Positions 1 to 11,331 of a stretch of 64,000 nucleotides of DNA are shown here, in pieces. The translations under genes and the position numbers were made by a program. The notes beneath the pieces were generated by a model, which made no database searches, was not told the origin of the DNA, and saw only the letters and a program-made list of their open reading frames with translations. The DNA is from Thereva unica. Taxonomy: Eukaryota > Arthropoda > Insecta > Diptera > Therevidae. The stretch's first letter is position 1. Each line of letters opens with the position of its first letter. The stretch covers positions 176,900,516 to 176,964,515 of the forward strand of contig OX465281.1 in assembly GCA_949987705.1 (NCBI GenBank). Direction: 5' to 3'.

Positions 1-641
1 ATTTAAGACAACAGTAACAGTTAAATTTTACCAAAAATAATAAAAGTTATTTTTAATACTAATTTTTGCCTAGTCTAATTTTTGCCTAATCTTTTAAAAC
101 TGTTAATAAAGATATTTGTTTTTTTCTGTTCGAAATAATAATTAATATGGACTTTTATTTTTAAAATCAAAAATAACTGTTAAAAAAGACTTTCATATTT
201 TTCTGTCTTGCATAAAAGTCTTTTTAAGATTTTTGTTTTTTCCAGTTTTTCTATAAAAGTCTTTGAAGACTTTTATTTTTAAAATAAAAAATTAAAGTTT
301 TTTGCTGAAAACAGACCATAGTCTTCAAAACGCGGGGGGGGGGGTGTTCCAAAATAATAAAAGCGTAAAAGACAGAAAAAAAAAATAAAAGTCTTTTTAA
401 ACAGTTATTTTTGATTTTAAAAATAAAAGTCTTCTCATAACAGTTTTGAAATACTTTGCAAATAAATTTTTTAATTAAATTATAACTGTTATTTTTAATT
501 TAAAAACATTAAATTTTATATTAACTATTAAAACTGAGTTTTATAATAAAAGTATACAATTTAAAATTAACCCCACTACAGATTAGGACTCCTTATTCTG
601 AGTATCCAGTAAAAATTTTATGCAGATCAGACAACATTAAC
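1..641. repeat. AT-rich flank with ~60-bp inverted repeat
   Basis: No coding signal is visible. Segment 149-209 reappears in reverse complement at 369-431 (both contain an aacagttatttttgatttta-type core), so the strand could fold into a stem with a ~160-base loop. A run of ten or so G bases lies near 334-343. It looks like a small AT-rich foldback or MITE into which the BEL element later inserted; further fragments of the same AT-rich sequence continue after 7849. The family is not recognised. Confidence 0.5.
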
Positions 642-2175
642 TGTTACGGCGTCACTTTCCTAATACCGATCAAAGACCAGGTATTAGGAGGTGATCGTCG
701 TAATAATTAAAAAATAGATGACGTATAGGATAGGTGCCGGCTGCTCTAAATAAAAGAGGCTTGGTTCGTTTAATACAAATATATTCTCTCCTAAATCTTA
801 CAAAATCTAATTAACTTTAACTTATTTTTATATGTCAATCTTTATTTAATTTCTTTACTCCAAATATTCTTAAACCTATTTTCCTTTCCCCTGTTGTTCT
901 CCAGTCGCCTTGTGGATTCTCAGGTGGACTTCCTTCTAAATCCTTTTCGGCCTTGGTCTCCTGAGTATTTATTGTTTAGCCTTGTTGCTCGTGCTGGTTT
1001 ATTTGCGAAGACGTTATATGTCCCAAATGAAACCTCGTGATTACGCGGGGTAATATCCAACGTAATCAATCTGCCAATTAATTCAATCTACCCTGGGCGA
1101 ACTTTGATTGAACCTTAATTGACTTTCAACTAGCACGTAAGTTTTTCAGCTACTATAAGGTCAATTTCGTAGTAGAAATTATCTCATATAATTTCTATTG
1201 ACCTTGCCTGAGTTTCAATGTTGTAAAAGAAATTACCGCGAGTAAAAATCTACTTGAAACTCTATCTGTGGCCGTGTGTGACGTCTATATACTCAAAACA
1301 AATTCAATTCCGTAGAAGAAATTATCCCATATAATTTCAATTGAATTTGTTCGAATCTCAATATCGTAGAAGAAATTATCTCGTATAATTTCAATTGAGA
1401 TTCTAAAAATTTATCTAAATAAATAAGTTCAATTTCGTAAAAGAATTTATCCAATATAATTTCTATTGAACTTATTTGAATTTCAATATTTAAAATAAAT
1501 AAGCTCAATTTCGTAGTAGAAATTATCCAATATAATTTCTATTGAACTTATTTGAATCCCAGTTTCGTAAAAGAAATTATTTCCTATAATTTCCACTGAA
1601 ATTCTCTATCTCGTAGAATTAATAAATTTAAACCGTCACCTGAAAAACTAACAACAATTATGTGGCTAAACTAACACAAAAGTCAGCGGCGAAAAACCAA
1701 CCAACTATCTAAATTCCCTAACAAACGATATTCGGAGAAAATCCTAAATATCGCCAGCTAACCTTCTCGGCGTAAAGTCCAAAGAAGATTAAAAATTCTG
1801 ACCCAAACTCAATAGCTTTATCCAGCATCTTCTTCCTGGTGCTGGATGGTGGCGCTGGGTGGGAGAATTTTTCTTGCAGTTTTTTGCAAATTATTCATGC
1901 CGTTTTCCACATTCCATTTTTGTGGATCGTGTTTATACTGCGTTTACACGCTGTCAATTTTGTCTTTCCGTGGCGAAATTGACATTTCGTTGTTTTTATT
2001 TATTTAAATCCCGGAGGTAAGTATGTTTTGTATTTTTTATTATTAATTTTGTATTTTTAGGTATTTCTGTTAATTTAAGGAACCTGCTTGTGAAACTGGC
2101 TAAAAACAGGTAACTTTCTTTCATTTATTTTTTAATTCATTTTTTAAAAAGTATTTTGTTTTTCAGGTCAAAACA
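642..2175 (-). repeat. BEL/Pao 3' LTR (left copy)
   Basis: This repeats the sequence at 6659-7848 nearly base for base, except for about 344 extra bases near 1165-1510. It begins TGTTACGGCGTCAC on the plus strand and ends CAGGTCAAAACA. The extra length consists of palindromic units, annotated separately. Confidence 0.93.
1168..1600. repeat. Palindromic tandem units inside the left LTR
   Basis: About six diverged units share a core of the form GAAATTAT-(5 bases)-ATAATTTC flanked by complementary CAATTTCGT/ATTGA sequences, so each unit is itself an imperfect hairpin. The right LTR keeps only about two units (7176-7275). The copy-number difference is the main difference between the two LTRs. 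Confidence 0.85.
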
Positions 2176-2187
2176 TTCTCCCCCCTT
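2176..2187 (-). other. Polypurine tract of the BEL/Pao element
   Basis: Read on the minus strand this is AAGGGGGGAGAA, directly abutting the TG of the 3' LTR. It is the position and composition expected of the primer for plus-strand DNA synthesis. Confidence 0.85.
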
Positions 2188-2357
2188 GTTGATGGATCGC
2201 ATCAACACCATTTATTTTATGGAATGAAACTTTTAGTTTTAGTTTTAGTTCAATTTTCGTTCTTTGTAGATTTATTTAATTCATTATATTTCTTATTTTC
2301 TAAAATTCAGATTTTTATACAATTCTTATTAAAATATTAGTTTGCTTTTGTCCCTAA

Positions 2358-2657
2358 TCACTTGGTATTCACTTTTTCGTCGGAGTAATTGTACCAGAAT
2401 ATTTTGGTGCCTTTTAATTTCAGCTTCACAATTCGGTTGTGCCCTAATTTGACCGTATACCGATGTCGTTTTGACTTGCGGATTGTGTCATATGGTATAG
2501 CTTGAAGCTGTTCGTAGGTAATTGTAAATGGCGTTCCATCCTGGGTCGTCATATAATACCTCTTGTTTTCTAAACAAGAGGATGCAGCGCTGACGTTGGC
2601 TACGGGTCGCTCTTGTGCGCCGAGCTCTTTGCCAATTGTTTCAGCTCTATTTGACAT
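2358..2657 (-). CDS. Hypothetical 99-aa protein between integrase and 3' LTR
   Basis: An open frame starts at an ATG (2655-2657) and runs to a stop just inside the element's 3' region. The protein begins MSNRAETIGK, has a central hydrophilic part and a basic patch (RKSKRHR) followed by a K-rich stretch around VKLKLKGTK. There is no signal peptide or membrane segment, so it does not resemble an envelope protein. Upstream an A-rich run (2798-2819) separates it from the polyprotein stop. I do not recognise the family. It may be an accessory ORF of this BEL lineage or a chance ORF; the modest length and lack of known domains keep confidence low. Confidence 0.4.
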   Translation of the reverse strand: MSNRAETIGKELGAQERPVANVSAASSCLENKRYYMTTQDGTPFTITYEQLQAIPYDTIRKSKRHRYTVKLGHNRIVKLKLKGTKIFWYNYSDEKVNTK

Positions 2658-3070
2658 AATTGTCTTCGTTTTTAGTATCGCTGAAATAATAAATTTAATA
2701 TGTTTGTTCCAGTACTTTTCATGTAAAAACTTGTTGGGCAAAAGCTTACTTGAATAGTGGGATAACTTTAACTAAACTCCAGAAATTAACGCAACACCTT
2801 TTTTTTTTTTTTTTTTTTTGGGCAAGTACTCGCAAATTAAAAGGTGGTAGCAAAATGACAATTGGCAACTTGTAAGAAATTGCAGGACCGAAAATCCCCT
2901 TGCTAATGCTTGCACGAAGGGATATAAAAATTTCCCAGTTTTTTCTAGCATGAGAAAGTAAAGCTAATAGAAAGCTAATACCTTCAAGTTCTGGAACACA
3001 CCTATTGTTACTACAAGTTCATGTTTCTTAACTTAAACATAGATTTGAACGGACGACATGTATTTTCTAC

Positions 3071-6000
3071 TTAACATGCTAACATTGGACAAAGTTTGTT
3101 AATAGGTCTTTTGAAGGTGCTCGTGCTAGTTTTGACAGTGGCTACCCTCACTTGTCCATCTGCCCCAGGATGGGTTTCTAGTATCAGACCTAAGGGCCAT
3201 TGACTAGGCTGCCTGTTTTTATCCATAATGATAACGACTTGCCCAACTTTCAAGTTGGTTTGTTTTGTTTTCCATTTTGTCCGTTGCCGTAATTGTAGTA
3301 GGTATTCGTTCGACCATTGCTTCCAAAAGCGTTGTAGACTTTGTTGTATTTGTCTCCACCTGTCCGAGTATCCAACACTTTTTCCGGTTTCCTCTGGTTC
3401 CGGTATGGCCTTCATATGTCTGCCAATTAAGAAATGTCCAGGGGTAAGTATTTCCAGATTTGATGGATCTGCTGACAAAAGACACAATGGTCGAGAATTC
3501 AAACAGGATTCTATTTGGATGAGCAGCGTATTCAACTCCTCAAATGTTAGTATTTTATCACCCACAGCCCTTTTCAGGTGATGTTTTACTCTTTTCACCC
3601 CTGCTTCCCAAAGCCCTCCAAAATGTGGGGCTGCAGGGGGATTAAAATGCCAATGTATTTCATTATTGGCTAACTCTGCTGCAGCTTCATTTGCTGCGCT
3701 TTTTATAGCCTTCCTTAATTGGCTTTGTATTTGTCTGTTGGCTCCAACGAAATTCGTGCCATTGTCCGAATATATGTTTCGGCACTGACCTCTGCGCCCC
3801 ATGAATCTCCTCAGAGCCGCAAGAAATGCTTCAGTGGAAAAGTCTGATGCTACCTCAATATGCATTGCTTTAGTCGTCATGCATATGAAGATACAAAAGT
3901 ATCCTTTGGATATCTTTGACCCCTTGTGTTTCGACATCTTTAAATCATACGGCCCTGCGTAGTCTATGCCAACGTTCTCGAAGGGATGAGCTCGGGTCAC
4001 CCTTGCACTGGGGAGCTCTCCCATTATCTGTTGTGGCTTCGATGCCCGATACCTTGTGCATTTCACACACTTGTAAATGCGTTCCTTCGCGGCTGCCATT
4101 CCATATCGGTATTTTCTCCATTTAAGTAACGTCGAAAATAACTTTGGCTGGAGTGTTGGACCTGTTAACATCTGTTCATTTAGATTTTGCCCATTTGAGC
4201 TTTTTGCGGACGCGTCGAACACTACCCGTACCTTTGTCGTGGTACTTTCTTTAACCATGGCATGGTGCGGCATATAATATCTATTCCCTTCATGTGGATT
4301 TATAGCCTTCATATGACCCAAGTCCTTATATTCTTGTAGGCATTGCTGATATGGTTTCCTTAAGTCAGGCTTCTGTGCCAACTTATGTTCCACTTGTTTC
4401 AGCCTTGACAATGCTTGATTCCTAGAAGTCCCTAGGTTAGGCGATCTATCGTTCTTGAATGGTATCCTTACTACGTATCGACCATCAGATAGGCGCTTAG
4501 TGGTATCGTCGTAGAACCTCTTGCAATATTCTTCCTCGCTCGTCAATACCTTTGCTGGGGGCATTTCTTCTTGCTCCCAAAAGCTTTTGAGTTGTTCATG
4601 AAGATCTAATTCATCATTCTTCTGAACTGTGAATGCAGAGAAACTAACATTTTTTCCCTGCTCTGGAACTGTTGGTCCCCTTCCGAAAAGAATCCATCCC
4701 AAGCTTGTCTTTAACATCACGAACATTCCTTTGGGTCCTTTGCGCAATCCTTTCTTAAGTATATCTGCATATACATTCACTCCAAGTAATAAGTCAATGC
4801 GCCCTGGAGTTGCGAAGTCTGGGTCGGCGAGTTCCAACCCTTTGAGACATGACCAACCTCTACTGTTTATCCGTTTTGGTGGGAACTTGTTGGCTATATT
4901 CTTTATTACATACGTTTGTATCTTCCTTTCGTATTTCGCTCGTGACCTAGATACAAGCGTGAGGTGTGCCAGCTTCTTTGATGTCGCTACTGGTACCGAC
5001 TGCAGCCCTTTGACTTGTAATGCGGTTGGAGTGACTTCTGGTTGCAATGACTGATATGCTGACTCTGTTATAAACGAGCTCTGTGACCCTGGGTCAATGA
5101 GAGCTCGCAACACTAGGCCATTTCCGTGTTGGTCCTTCACTGTGACCAGGGCTGTAGCTAGCATTGATTGAGTCTTATGGATGTTACAATTACAATTTGT
5201 TACAACCGGCTCTCTTTGATCCACAGGTGTTGATTGTTGCTCACTAACTTCTGGCTCGCTTTCATTATCTGTATGTATTAACAGATGATGCTTTCTTCTG
5301 CATATCGGACATCTGTTATTGCTTGTACAGCTTCTGCAGTAATGCTGTTTAAAGCAATTGAAGCATAATCCCTTTGATTTTACCCAACGCCCTCTCTCTG
5401 TGTTGGATAATGCTTTGAAGGAGCTGCACTGTGCTAGAAAATGCTCTTTCTTACACATGGTACATTGTAATCTTCTGGATCTTTGATCGTTCGTCTTCGT
5501 ACAGTTCTTCCTTGAATTGACGCTTTCCTGATGGGTGTGATAGCTGTTGCTCTGATTCCGCACCCTTTCTGGTTTGCGACTTTCCTTATTGAACCTATGA
5601 CTATTGTCATCTTTGATTGCTTCTAGACTTCTATGTCTTTCTTCTAAAAACTTGGTTAGGTCCTTAAGCGCCGGTAGCTCGTCGGACTTCGCAATCAGTT
5701 GTTCCCACATGTGACGAGTTTTTTCTGGTAGCCTCTGTGCCGTCACATAAACAAATATGGGATCCCAATCTAAAATGCTGACCTTGAGTACTTGTAGTGC
5801 ATGCCTTATGCGATGCAGCTCGTCTACCAAGGCTCGTAACTCCTTATATGACTCTGTTCTTATAGGAGTGCTATTAAATAGCAATTTCAACTGGGCATAT
5901 ATTAGCAATCTCCTTTTGTTGTACCGCTTGCACAACAATTGCCATGCTGCTTCATAATTCTCTGAAGTCATGTCAAATGAATCCAAATCTCTCCGGGCCT

Positions 6001-6532
6001 CTCCCGTGAGACTACTCTTAAGGTAATGCAGCTTATCGACCGGCATCAAGCGGTCTTCATTATGTATCAATGATACATATCTATCATGGAACGTTCTCCA
6101 TGATGAGTACTGGCCGTCAAACTTCGGAATCTCCAGCGTTGGAAGTTTAACTATAGCCCTTGGTGAACCTGACTGTTCACCAATGAATGTACTATGCTGG
6201 GTTGGTGTAGTTGGTTGTGGGTTGCAGGCACTCAATGCGTCCTGAAGATCTCCCAGAAATTCGGAATATGCCTCGTCGAATTCCAGAAACTTTTCACCTG
6301 TCAAGTATTCCTTTACAGCAGATACAAGTTTTGCATCATTTATGTTGCTTAAATCAGCGGCCCCTATTGCTAGATGGTTGTTGTTGAACCTTTCTGCTAT
6401 TAATTTGATACCTTCTATTCTGCCCTTGAGATAACCCGGTGTACGCCTCGGTTTCGACGTCTTTTTATAATTGGAAATTGTCTGTGCCAATTGTGCCTGA
6501 CAGACATCCTGTTGTTGCAATGTGCTCTTCAT
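3071..6532 (-). CDS. BEL/Pao Gag-protease-integrase polyprotein with RT/RNase H deleted
   Basis: A long open frame of about 1,150 residues; I chose the first true ATG (6530-6532), since the extra five codons upstream begin with TTG. In order it shows a Gag region of the DUF1759 type (about 130-300), cysteine-rich knuckles (from CTMCKKEHF near 357), an A17-type aspartic protease with the DPGSQSSF active site near residue 480, and the start of reverse transcriptase up to VRVVFDASAK and KYRYGMAAA (near 814). At that point the frame passes directly into the second half of the integrase zinc finger (CVKC), then the catalytic core with GIDYAGP, YSDNGTNF and HFGGLWEAGVK (D, D, E), and a C-terminal domain. 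The RT palm with its YVDD-type motif and RNase H are absent, about at nucleotide 4090. Families normally encode all of these in one polyprotein, so this copy could supply Gag, protease and possibly integrase but not copy itself. Confidence 0.9.
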   Translation of the reverse strand: MKSTLQQQDVCQAQLAQTISNYKKTSKPRRTPGYLKGRIEGIKLIAERFNNNHLAIGAADLSNINDAKLVSAVKEYLTGEKFLEFDEAYSEFLGDLQDALSACNPQPTTPTQHSTFIGEQSGSPRAIVKLPTLEIPKFDGQYSSWRTFHDRYVSLIHNEDRLMPVDKLHYLKSSLTGEARRDLDSFDMTSENYEAAWQLLCKRYNKRRLLIYAQLKLLFNSTPIRTESYKELRALVDELHRIRHALQVLKVSILDWDPIFVYVTAQRLPEKTRHMWEQLIAKSDELPALKDLTKFLEERHRSLEAIKDDNSHRFNKESRKPERVRNQSNSYHTHQESVNSRKNCTKTNDQRSRRLQCTMCKKEHFLAQCSSFKALSNTERGRWVKSKGLCFNCFKQHYCRSCTSNNRCPICRRKHHLLIHTDNESEPEVSEQQSTPVDQREPVVTNCNCNIHKTQSMLATALVTVKDQHGNGLVLRALIDPGSQSSFITESAYQSLQPEVTPTALQVKGLQSVPVATSKKLAHLTLVSRSRAKYERKIQTYVIKNIANKFPPKRINSRGWSCLKGLELADPDFATPGRIDLLLGVNVYADILKKGLRKGPKGMFVMLKTSLGWILFGRGPTVPEQGKNVSFSAFTVQKNDELDLHEQLKSFWEQEEMPPAKVLTSEEEYCKRFYDDTTKRLSDGRYVVRIPFKNDRSPNLGTSRNQALSRLKQVEHKLAQKPDLRKPYQQCLQEYKDLGHMKAINPHEGNRYYMPHHAMVKESTTTKVRVVFDASAKSSNGQNLNEQMLTGPTLQPKLFSTLLKWRKYRYGMAAAKERIYKCVKCTRYRASKPQQIMGELPSARVTRAHPFENVGIDYAGPYDLKMSKHKGSKISKGYFCIFICMTTKAMHIEVASDFSTEAFLAALRRFMGRRGQCRNIYSDNGTNFVGANRQIQSQLRKAIKSAANEAAAELANNEIHWHFNPPAAPHFGGLWEAGVKRVKHHLKRAVGDKILTFEELNTLLIQIESCLNSRPLCLLSADPSNLEILTPGHFLIGRHMKAIPEPEETGKSVGYSDRWRQIQQSLQRFWKQWSNEYLLQLRQRTKWKTKQTNLKVGQVVIIMDKNRQPSQWPLGLILETHPGADGQVRVATVKTSTSTFKRPINKLCPMLAC

Positions 6533-6640
6533 ATTGCCTCCCGCCAACGTAATTTTAAATTAAAAGAATATTCGGAGTACGTACTATATCTAACAACTAA
6601 TAAGATCTCAGAAAAACTATATTTGTATGACTGCAACCTA

Positions 6641-6657
6641 TCCGGCTCGAAGGACCA
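6641..6657 (-). other. Primer-binding site matching tRNA-Tyr
   Basis: The plus-strand sequence TCCGGCTCGAAGGACCA equals the 3' end of insect tRNA-Tyr including CCA, as I know it, and lies one base from the 5' LTR. Its complement is therefore the minus-strand primer site. Confidence 0.85.
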
Positions 6658-6658
6658 A

Positions 6659-7848
6659 TGTTACGGCGTCACTTTCCTAATACCGATCAAAGACCAGGTA
6701 TTAGGAGGTGATCGTCGTAATAATTAAAAAATAGATGACGTATAGGATAGGTGCCGGCTGCTCTAAATAAAAGAGGCTTGGTTCGTTTAATACAAATATA
6801 TTCTCTCCTAAATCTTACAAAATCTAATTAACTTTAACTTATTTTTATATGTCAATCTTTATTTAATTTCTTTACTCCAAATATTCTTAAACCTATTTTC
6901 CTTTCCCCTGTTGTTCTCCAGTCGCCTTGTGGATTCTCAGGTGGACTTCCTTCTAAATCCTTTTCGGCCTTGGTCTCCTGAGTATTTATTGTTTAGCCTT
7001 GTTGCTCGTGCTGGTTTATTTGCGAAGACGTTATATGTCCCAAATGAAACCTCGCGATTACGCGGGGTAATATCCAACGTAATCAATCTGCCAATTAATT
7101 CAATCTACCCTGGGCGAACTTTGATTGAACCTTAATTGACTTTCAACTAGCACGTAAGTTTTTCAGCTACTATAAGGTCAATTTCGTAGTAGAAATTATC
7201 CAATATAATTTCTATTGAACTTATTTGAATCCCAGTTTCGTAAAAGAAATTATTTCCTATAATTTCCACTGAAATTCTCTATCTCGTAGAATTAATAAAT
7301 TTAAACCGTCACCTGAAAAACTAACAACAATTATGTGGCTAAACTAACACAAAAGTCAGCGGCGAAAAACCAACCAACTATCTAAATTCCCTAACAAACG
7401 ATATTCGGAGAAAATCCTAAATATCGCCAGCTAACCTTCTCGGCGTAAAGTCCAAAGAAGATTAAAAATTCTGACCCAAACTCAATAGCTTTATCCAGCA
7501 TCTTCTTCCTGGTGCTGGATGGTGGCGCTGGGTGGGAGAATTTTTCTTGCAGTTTTTTGCAAATTATTCATGCCGTTTTCCACATTCCATTTTTGTGGAT
7601 CGTGTTTATACTGCGTTTACACGCTGTCAATTTTGTCTTTCCGTGGCGAAATTGACATTTCGTTGTTTTTATTTATTTAAATCCCGGAGGTAAGTATGTT
7701 TTGTATTTTTTATTATTAATTTTGTATTTTTAGGTATTTCTGTTAATTTAAGGAACCTGCTTGTGAAACTGGCTAAAAACAGGTAACTTTCTTTCATTTA
7801 TTTTTTAATTCATTTTTTAAAAAGTATTTTGTTTTTCAGGTCAAAACA
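6659..7848 (-). repeat. BEL/Pao 5' LTR (right copy)
   Basis: This is the shorter (1,190 bp) partner of the left LTR, with identical termini. On the minus strand it begins TGTTTTGACCTG. It should carry the promoter and polyadenylation signals; none is clear enough to mark. Confidence 0.93.
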
Positions 7849-7853
7849 TTAAC

Positions 7854-8642
7854 TATTTGATTTTTTAAGTCAAAAATACAAATATAACAGTTATTTACCA
7901 TCCCTGCTTCAAACACTTAATCTCAAAATGTTAATGTACCTGAAGTAAAAAAATTGGTTAATATTAAAAGTGTAAGTATAAATTATAAGCCCAGAATAGT
8001 TGAAATATGACAACAAAAGCAAAACCGAAAAAGGGTGAAAGTTCGTGACCCAGATTCATTAAAATTAAGAACATAAATGACGTTAAGATGTCGCACTATG
8101 TACGCTCACCAAAAACCAATGAACGAATTGAACCTTAACAGCATAATAAGGAAACATCAGTGCATCCCGGGCAGCATTTATCTGCACCAGTTACGGATTT
8201 TCAGGCGTATTCTATGCCACTGCGGATGTTTCTTGCAGTCCTCTCGTCCTGTATCATCATCCTTCTGTAGTACTCCCCATGCAGAGAGGGGCTGGAGAGC
8301 TTTTCACCAGCAGTAAACATATATGCGCAAAGTTTCGATTACACCCTCGAGAGCAAATCCTTGTATATCGGAAGGACACCCTGGTTATGCGAAAATATTA
8401 ATTTTGTTTATCTACATTTTTACTTCTCTTTTTGTGTCATTCTGTTGGGGATGATGGGGCTTTTCTGTGTTGACTTAAAGCTAAGGGGAGGATTCACGAT
8501 CCTTTTAAAGCAGTGAATAACATGACCTTGCTGATGTGAGGGGACCTGTTGAGTGAGAATGGAGAGAAGAATGGTAATAATTTGTTGTGTGCGAGAATTT
8601 TTGTTTTTATTTTATTTAAGTGGAATTAATAAAAGATAGTTC
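7854..8642. other. No gene recognised
   Basis: AT-rich sequence with only short chance ORFs (for example near 8077-8316, which has no recognisable domain). The first ~50 bases continue the AT-rich repeat interrupted by the BEL element. Confidence 0.5.
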
Positions 8643-9310
8643 CCAGTAGGACCGGTAAGCTTACAGAAGTACTGAAATCAGCACTTACTGGTAAGGGGAA
8701 GGCCTTACCACAGCCCTTACATAAGTGCTTATTTTTACACACGATGTCATAGGAGGTAAGACCTTACTTTATAACTTACCTTAGAGTACTTATAGAACTG
8801 CTCATCTGTAAGGGGTATAGTAAGGCAGCAAATGGAGCATTGCAAAAAGAAATATTCATGGGCGCCTATGGATATGTGATCCGGTATCGAAATGCATTTA
8901 TTTTGTTCATCTTTTACAAATGCCTTTTTTTCCAAGCCCGAGAGTGGCTTTACCTAAGCAGTCCCCCAACAAAATTCTCCACTTCTCCAAAGCTTCTTGT
9001 CCTCCGTATCGAATGAGAGCCGGGCTATTGAGTATGCTAAGTCACATTTTATGTCGACGAATATAATTGCCCGTTTTCTTTTTTTCTATATAATTTATGA
9101 AAACTCCAGGAAAACTCCCTTGAGTCATCGGGCAGATTCTCACTTGTTTGGGTATAATTCTGGACAACACTTTACCATCTGCCTTCTCTTGTAATGCGGT
9201 TTGTAAGGGCTCATCTAGCACCAAGAAAATAAGGGGTACCCTTTACCAGATGAGTACTTATTTCACTGCTCCATCGGTAAGGCCTTCCTAGAATTTCTAC
9301 TGGCTTGATT
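8643..9310. repeat. Region rich in short GGTAAG/CTTACC inverted motifs
   Basis: The stretch starts TCCCAGTAGG, like the 5' end of the Helentron-like elements at 38180 and 54476, and contains many copies of GTAAGG and its complement, several making small hairpins (for example GGTAAGGGGAAGGCCTTACC at 8690-8710). Near 9290 an inverted TACTGG occurs. It may be an old Helentron-like or foldback relic; the boundaries are uncertain. Confidence 0.3.
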
Positions 9311-11331
9311 TCATTCTTTTTAATGTATAGCTTTTGTGCTGAAAGATTCGATTTACATATATTCCATTAAACTCGAGTACTTGAACTACTTTGGAATACA
9401 ATGTCTGTCCAAACTGTCAAAATTTCTTCCTTTCACTTCCACAACCTTCTTAAGGGACCCGTAACCACCGCCAAAACAAAGATCCTAATAGTCAACAAAC
9501 ACCGCTCTAACAAGTCGAGCAAGGGGCATGCTTCTATTCAAAATATTTCTATCATTAATCACAAAGCACATTAACAGCAACATTCCAGTCAAAAACAGCT
9601 TGATTTGAAAGTGTTGGGATAACGTGGTGTGTGAGCTAAATTTTGGTGATCATAGGGACGTCTACTCATGACAGAGAGGACGTTGAGTTCAGCTACGTAA
9701 ATTGCTTATCGCAAGTTCATATCGCCTCCTAAGGCAGAGACATCTTAGTCTCAGCAGCAACGATTTATGGCTATAAATAATGACGTTGAACAGAGTTGAA
9801 TTTGGAACTGTGATTTAAGATTCATGGGGGATTGCACGACTGTAAACAGAGGAGAAGACTCCACGTTTTAAAATTTGGAAAGGGTATGCCAAACACTCTT
9901 GGAAATCATTTCAGACTCGAAGCATTTAATCAACTTTATGATTGTTTTAATGAAACTTTTGGTTAACATAACAATTATTTGGAACATGTTAGTTACAAGT
10001 CAATTTTTGGTACTTGTATAAGATATTTTGATTTGAAATTTCAACCATTTATTGTTCACATTTTAAAGTATGTATAACGTTTGAAAATTTCATCAAATTT
10101 CACTAAAAGTATTAGAAGTTATCACCAAAACACCAAAATATAGCAGTTTCTTCAGTTTTTGATTTTTTTTTTTTTTGAGGTTATGTGTGCAGATAAAAAT
10201 TTCATATTGTAACCATATCATAACAAACAACCTCTATTTTTTTCGATTTTTTCGGACAGAAAATGTCCATTTCGTATAGTATTCGATGGAACTAACATGC
10301 TCCAAAAAATTTTTGAGACTAGAAACAATTCTCACATGAGAACATTACGACCAAAAAAATCTTTCACATTCGGCAATTTGCTAGCGAAATTTTTTTTATC
10401 GCAGACAATTTTTATTAAATGAGCAATGTCAACTCGGATGAATGTTTGTAAAGGATGCTGCAAAATTTCTGATGTCAGCCCCCGATAGCAATCCGCAATA
10501 TATGAAGTCAAACGCCTTTCATTGTATGCCAGTGAAGTTGCATTTAATAGAGCTAAAGAAAAATCGCATACTGTCTCGGGTGAACTGGAGCACCATCTCT
10601 CGAATTTCGTGCAACCAATAACAAATTATGTTCATGTATCACTTTTACAATTTTACAAGACACCCATTCGCATCGAGTTCGATTTTATGTGTCTGTTTTA
10701 TCAAATCTTTGTACATTGCCATTTGCATCGGAGGCCAATAAAATACATAAAATCTATCTAATGCAATATCTTTGATGTATCCGTTGTATTTATCTTGGTA
10801 TTTTAACTTGAGCAACGAGTCGACAAGATGTATATTTGCCCTTTCACCTAAATTTCGATTTACAGCTTCCTATTTTATTTTCGCAGTATACCTTTTTTGG
10901 GAAGAAACTGAGATTCCAGATCTCCGAAAGAAAGGTCATTCATTGCTTCATTTCGAAAAAAACGCGGGTTTCTTAACAGAAGCTCTTTCTTTGGCGTTTG
11001 CATTTGTGTGGAACACCTGTCAAGTCAGCAGTATATACCCTTAACTCAATCCCATTTCCAGCAATTGGCGCAAATAAAGAAAACGGCCTCAAATTAGCTC
11101 CGCATTCGAAAATGCACATGGAATCTTTGCCTTTATATAGCAAGTTTTGGAAATTGCATCAAATCAGCCACTTTGCAAAGTAGTGGATGATTTGCCATGC
11201 GCCTGAAATGGCCTGATGCAATTCTCAAAAACGCATAAACTCAAAGATATATCAAATATTAAGGTTTGACTTTTAGCAGCCAAACAATTTTCATAGATGA
11301 AGGGTAAAAATTATCATCTTCAATCTCGCTG
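9311..11331. other. No gene recognised
   Basis: AT-rich sequence. Short ORFs at 10522-11183 carry no recognisable domain and overlap in different frames. A T-run lies near 10168. Confidence 0.5.

Larger units (their letters stand above)
642..7848 (-). mobile_element. BEL/Pao LTR retrotransposon, internally deleted
   Basis: Two long repeats with TG...CA ends bound the element, and the same 5 bases, TTAAC, flank it at 637-641 and 7849-7853, the target duplication size expected of BEL/Pao. A primer-binding site adjoins the right LTR and a polypurine tract adjoins the left LTR, so transcription runs right to left. The interior is only about 4.5 kb because most of reverse transcriptase, RNase H and the first half of the integrase zinc finger are missing. 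The reading frame is otherwise open, so this is a young but non-autonomous deletion derivative. Confidence 0.93.

Noticed and set aside
2358..2741. Envelope-like gene of the BEL element (errantivirus-like)
   Set aside because: No signal peptide, cleavage site or membrane segment; annotated only as a hypothetical protein.
3228..3581. Plus-strand ORFs inside the BEL coding region
   Set aside because: Antisense to integrase; no domain of their own.
10522..11183. Series of short plus-strand ORFs
   Set aside because: Three different frames without shared domain or similarity to elements in the window.
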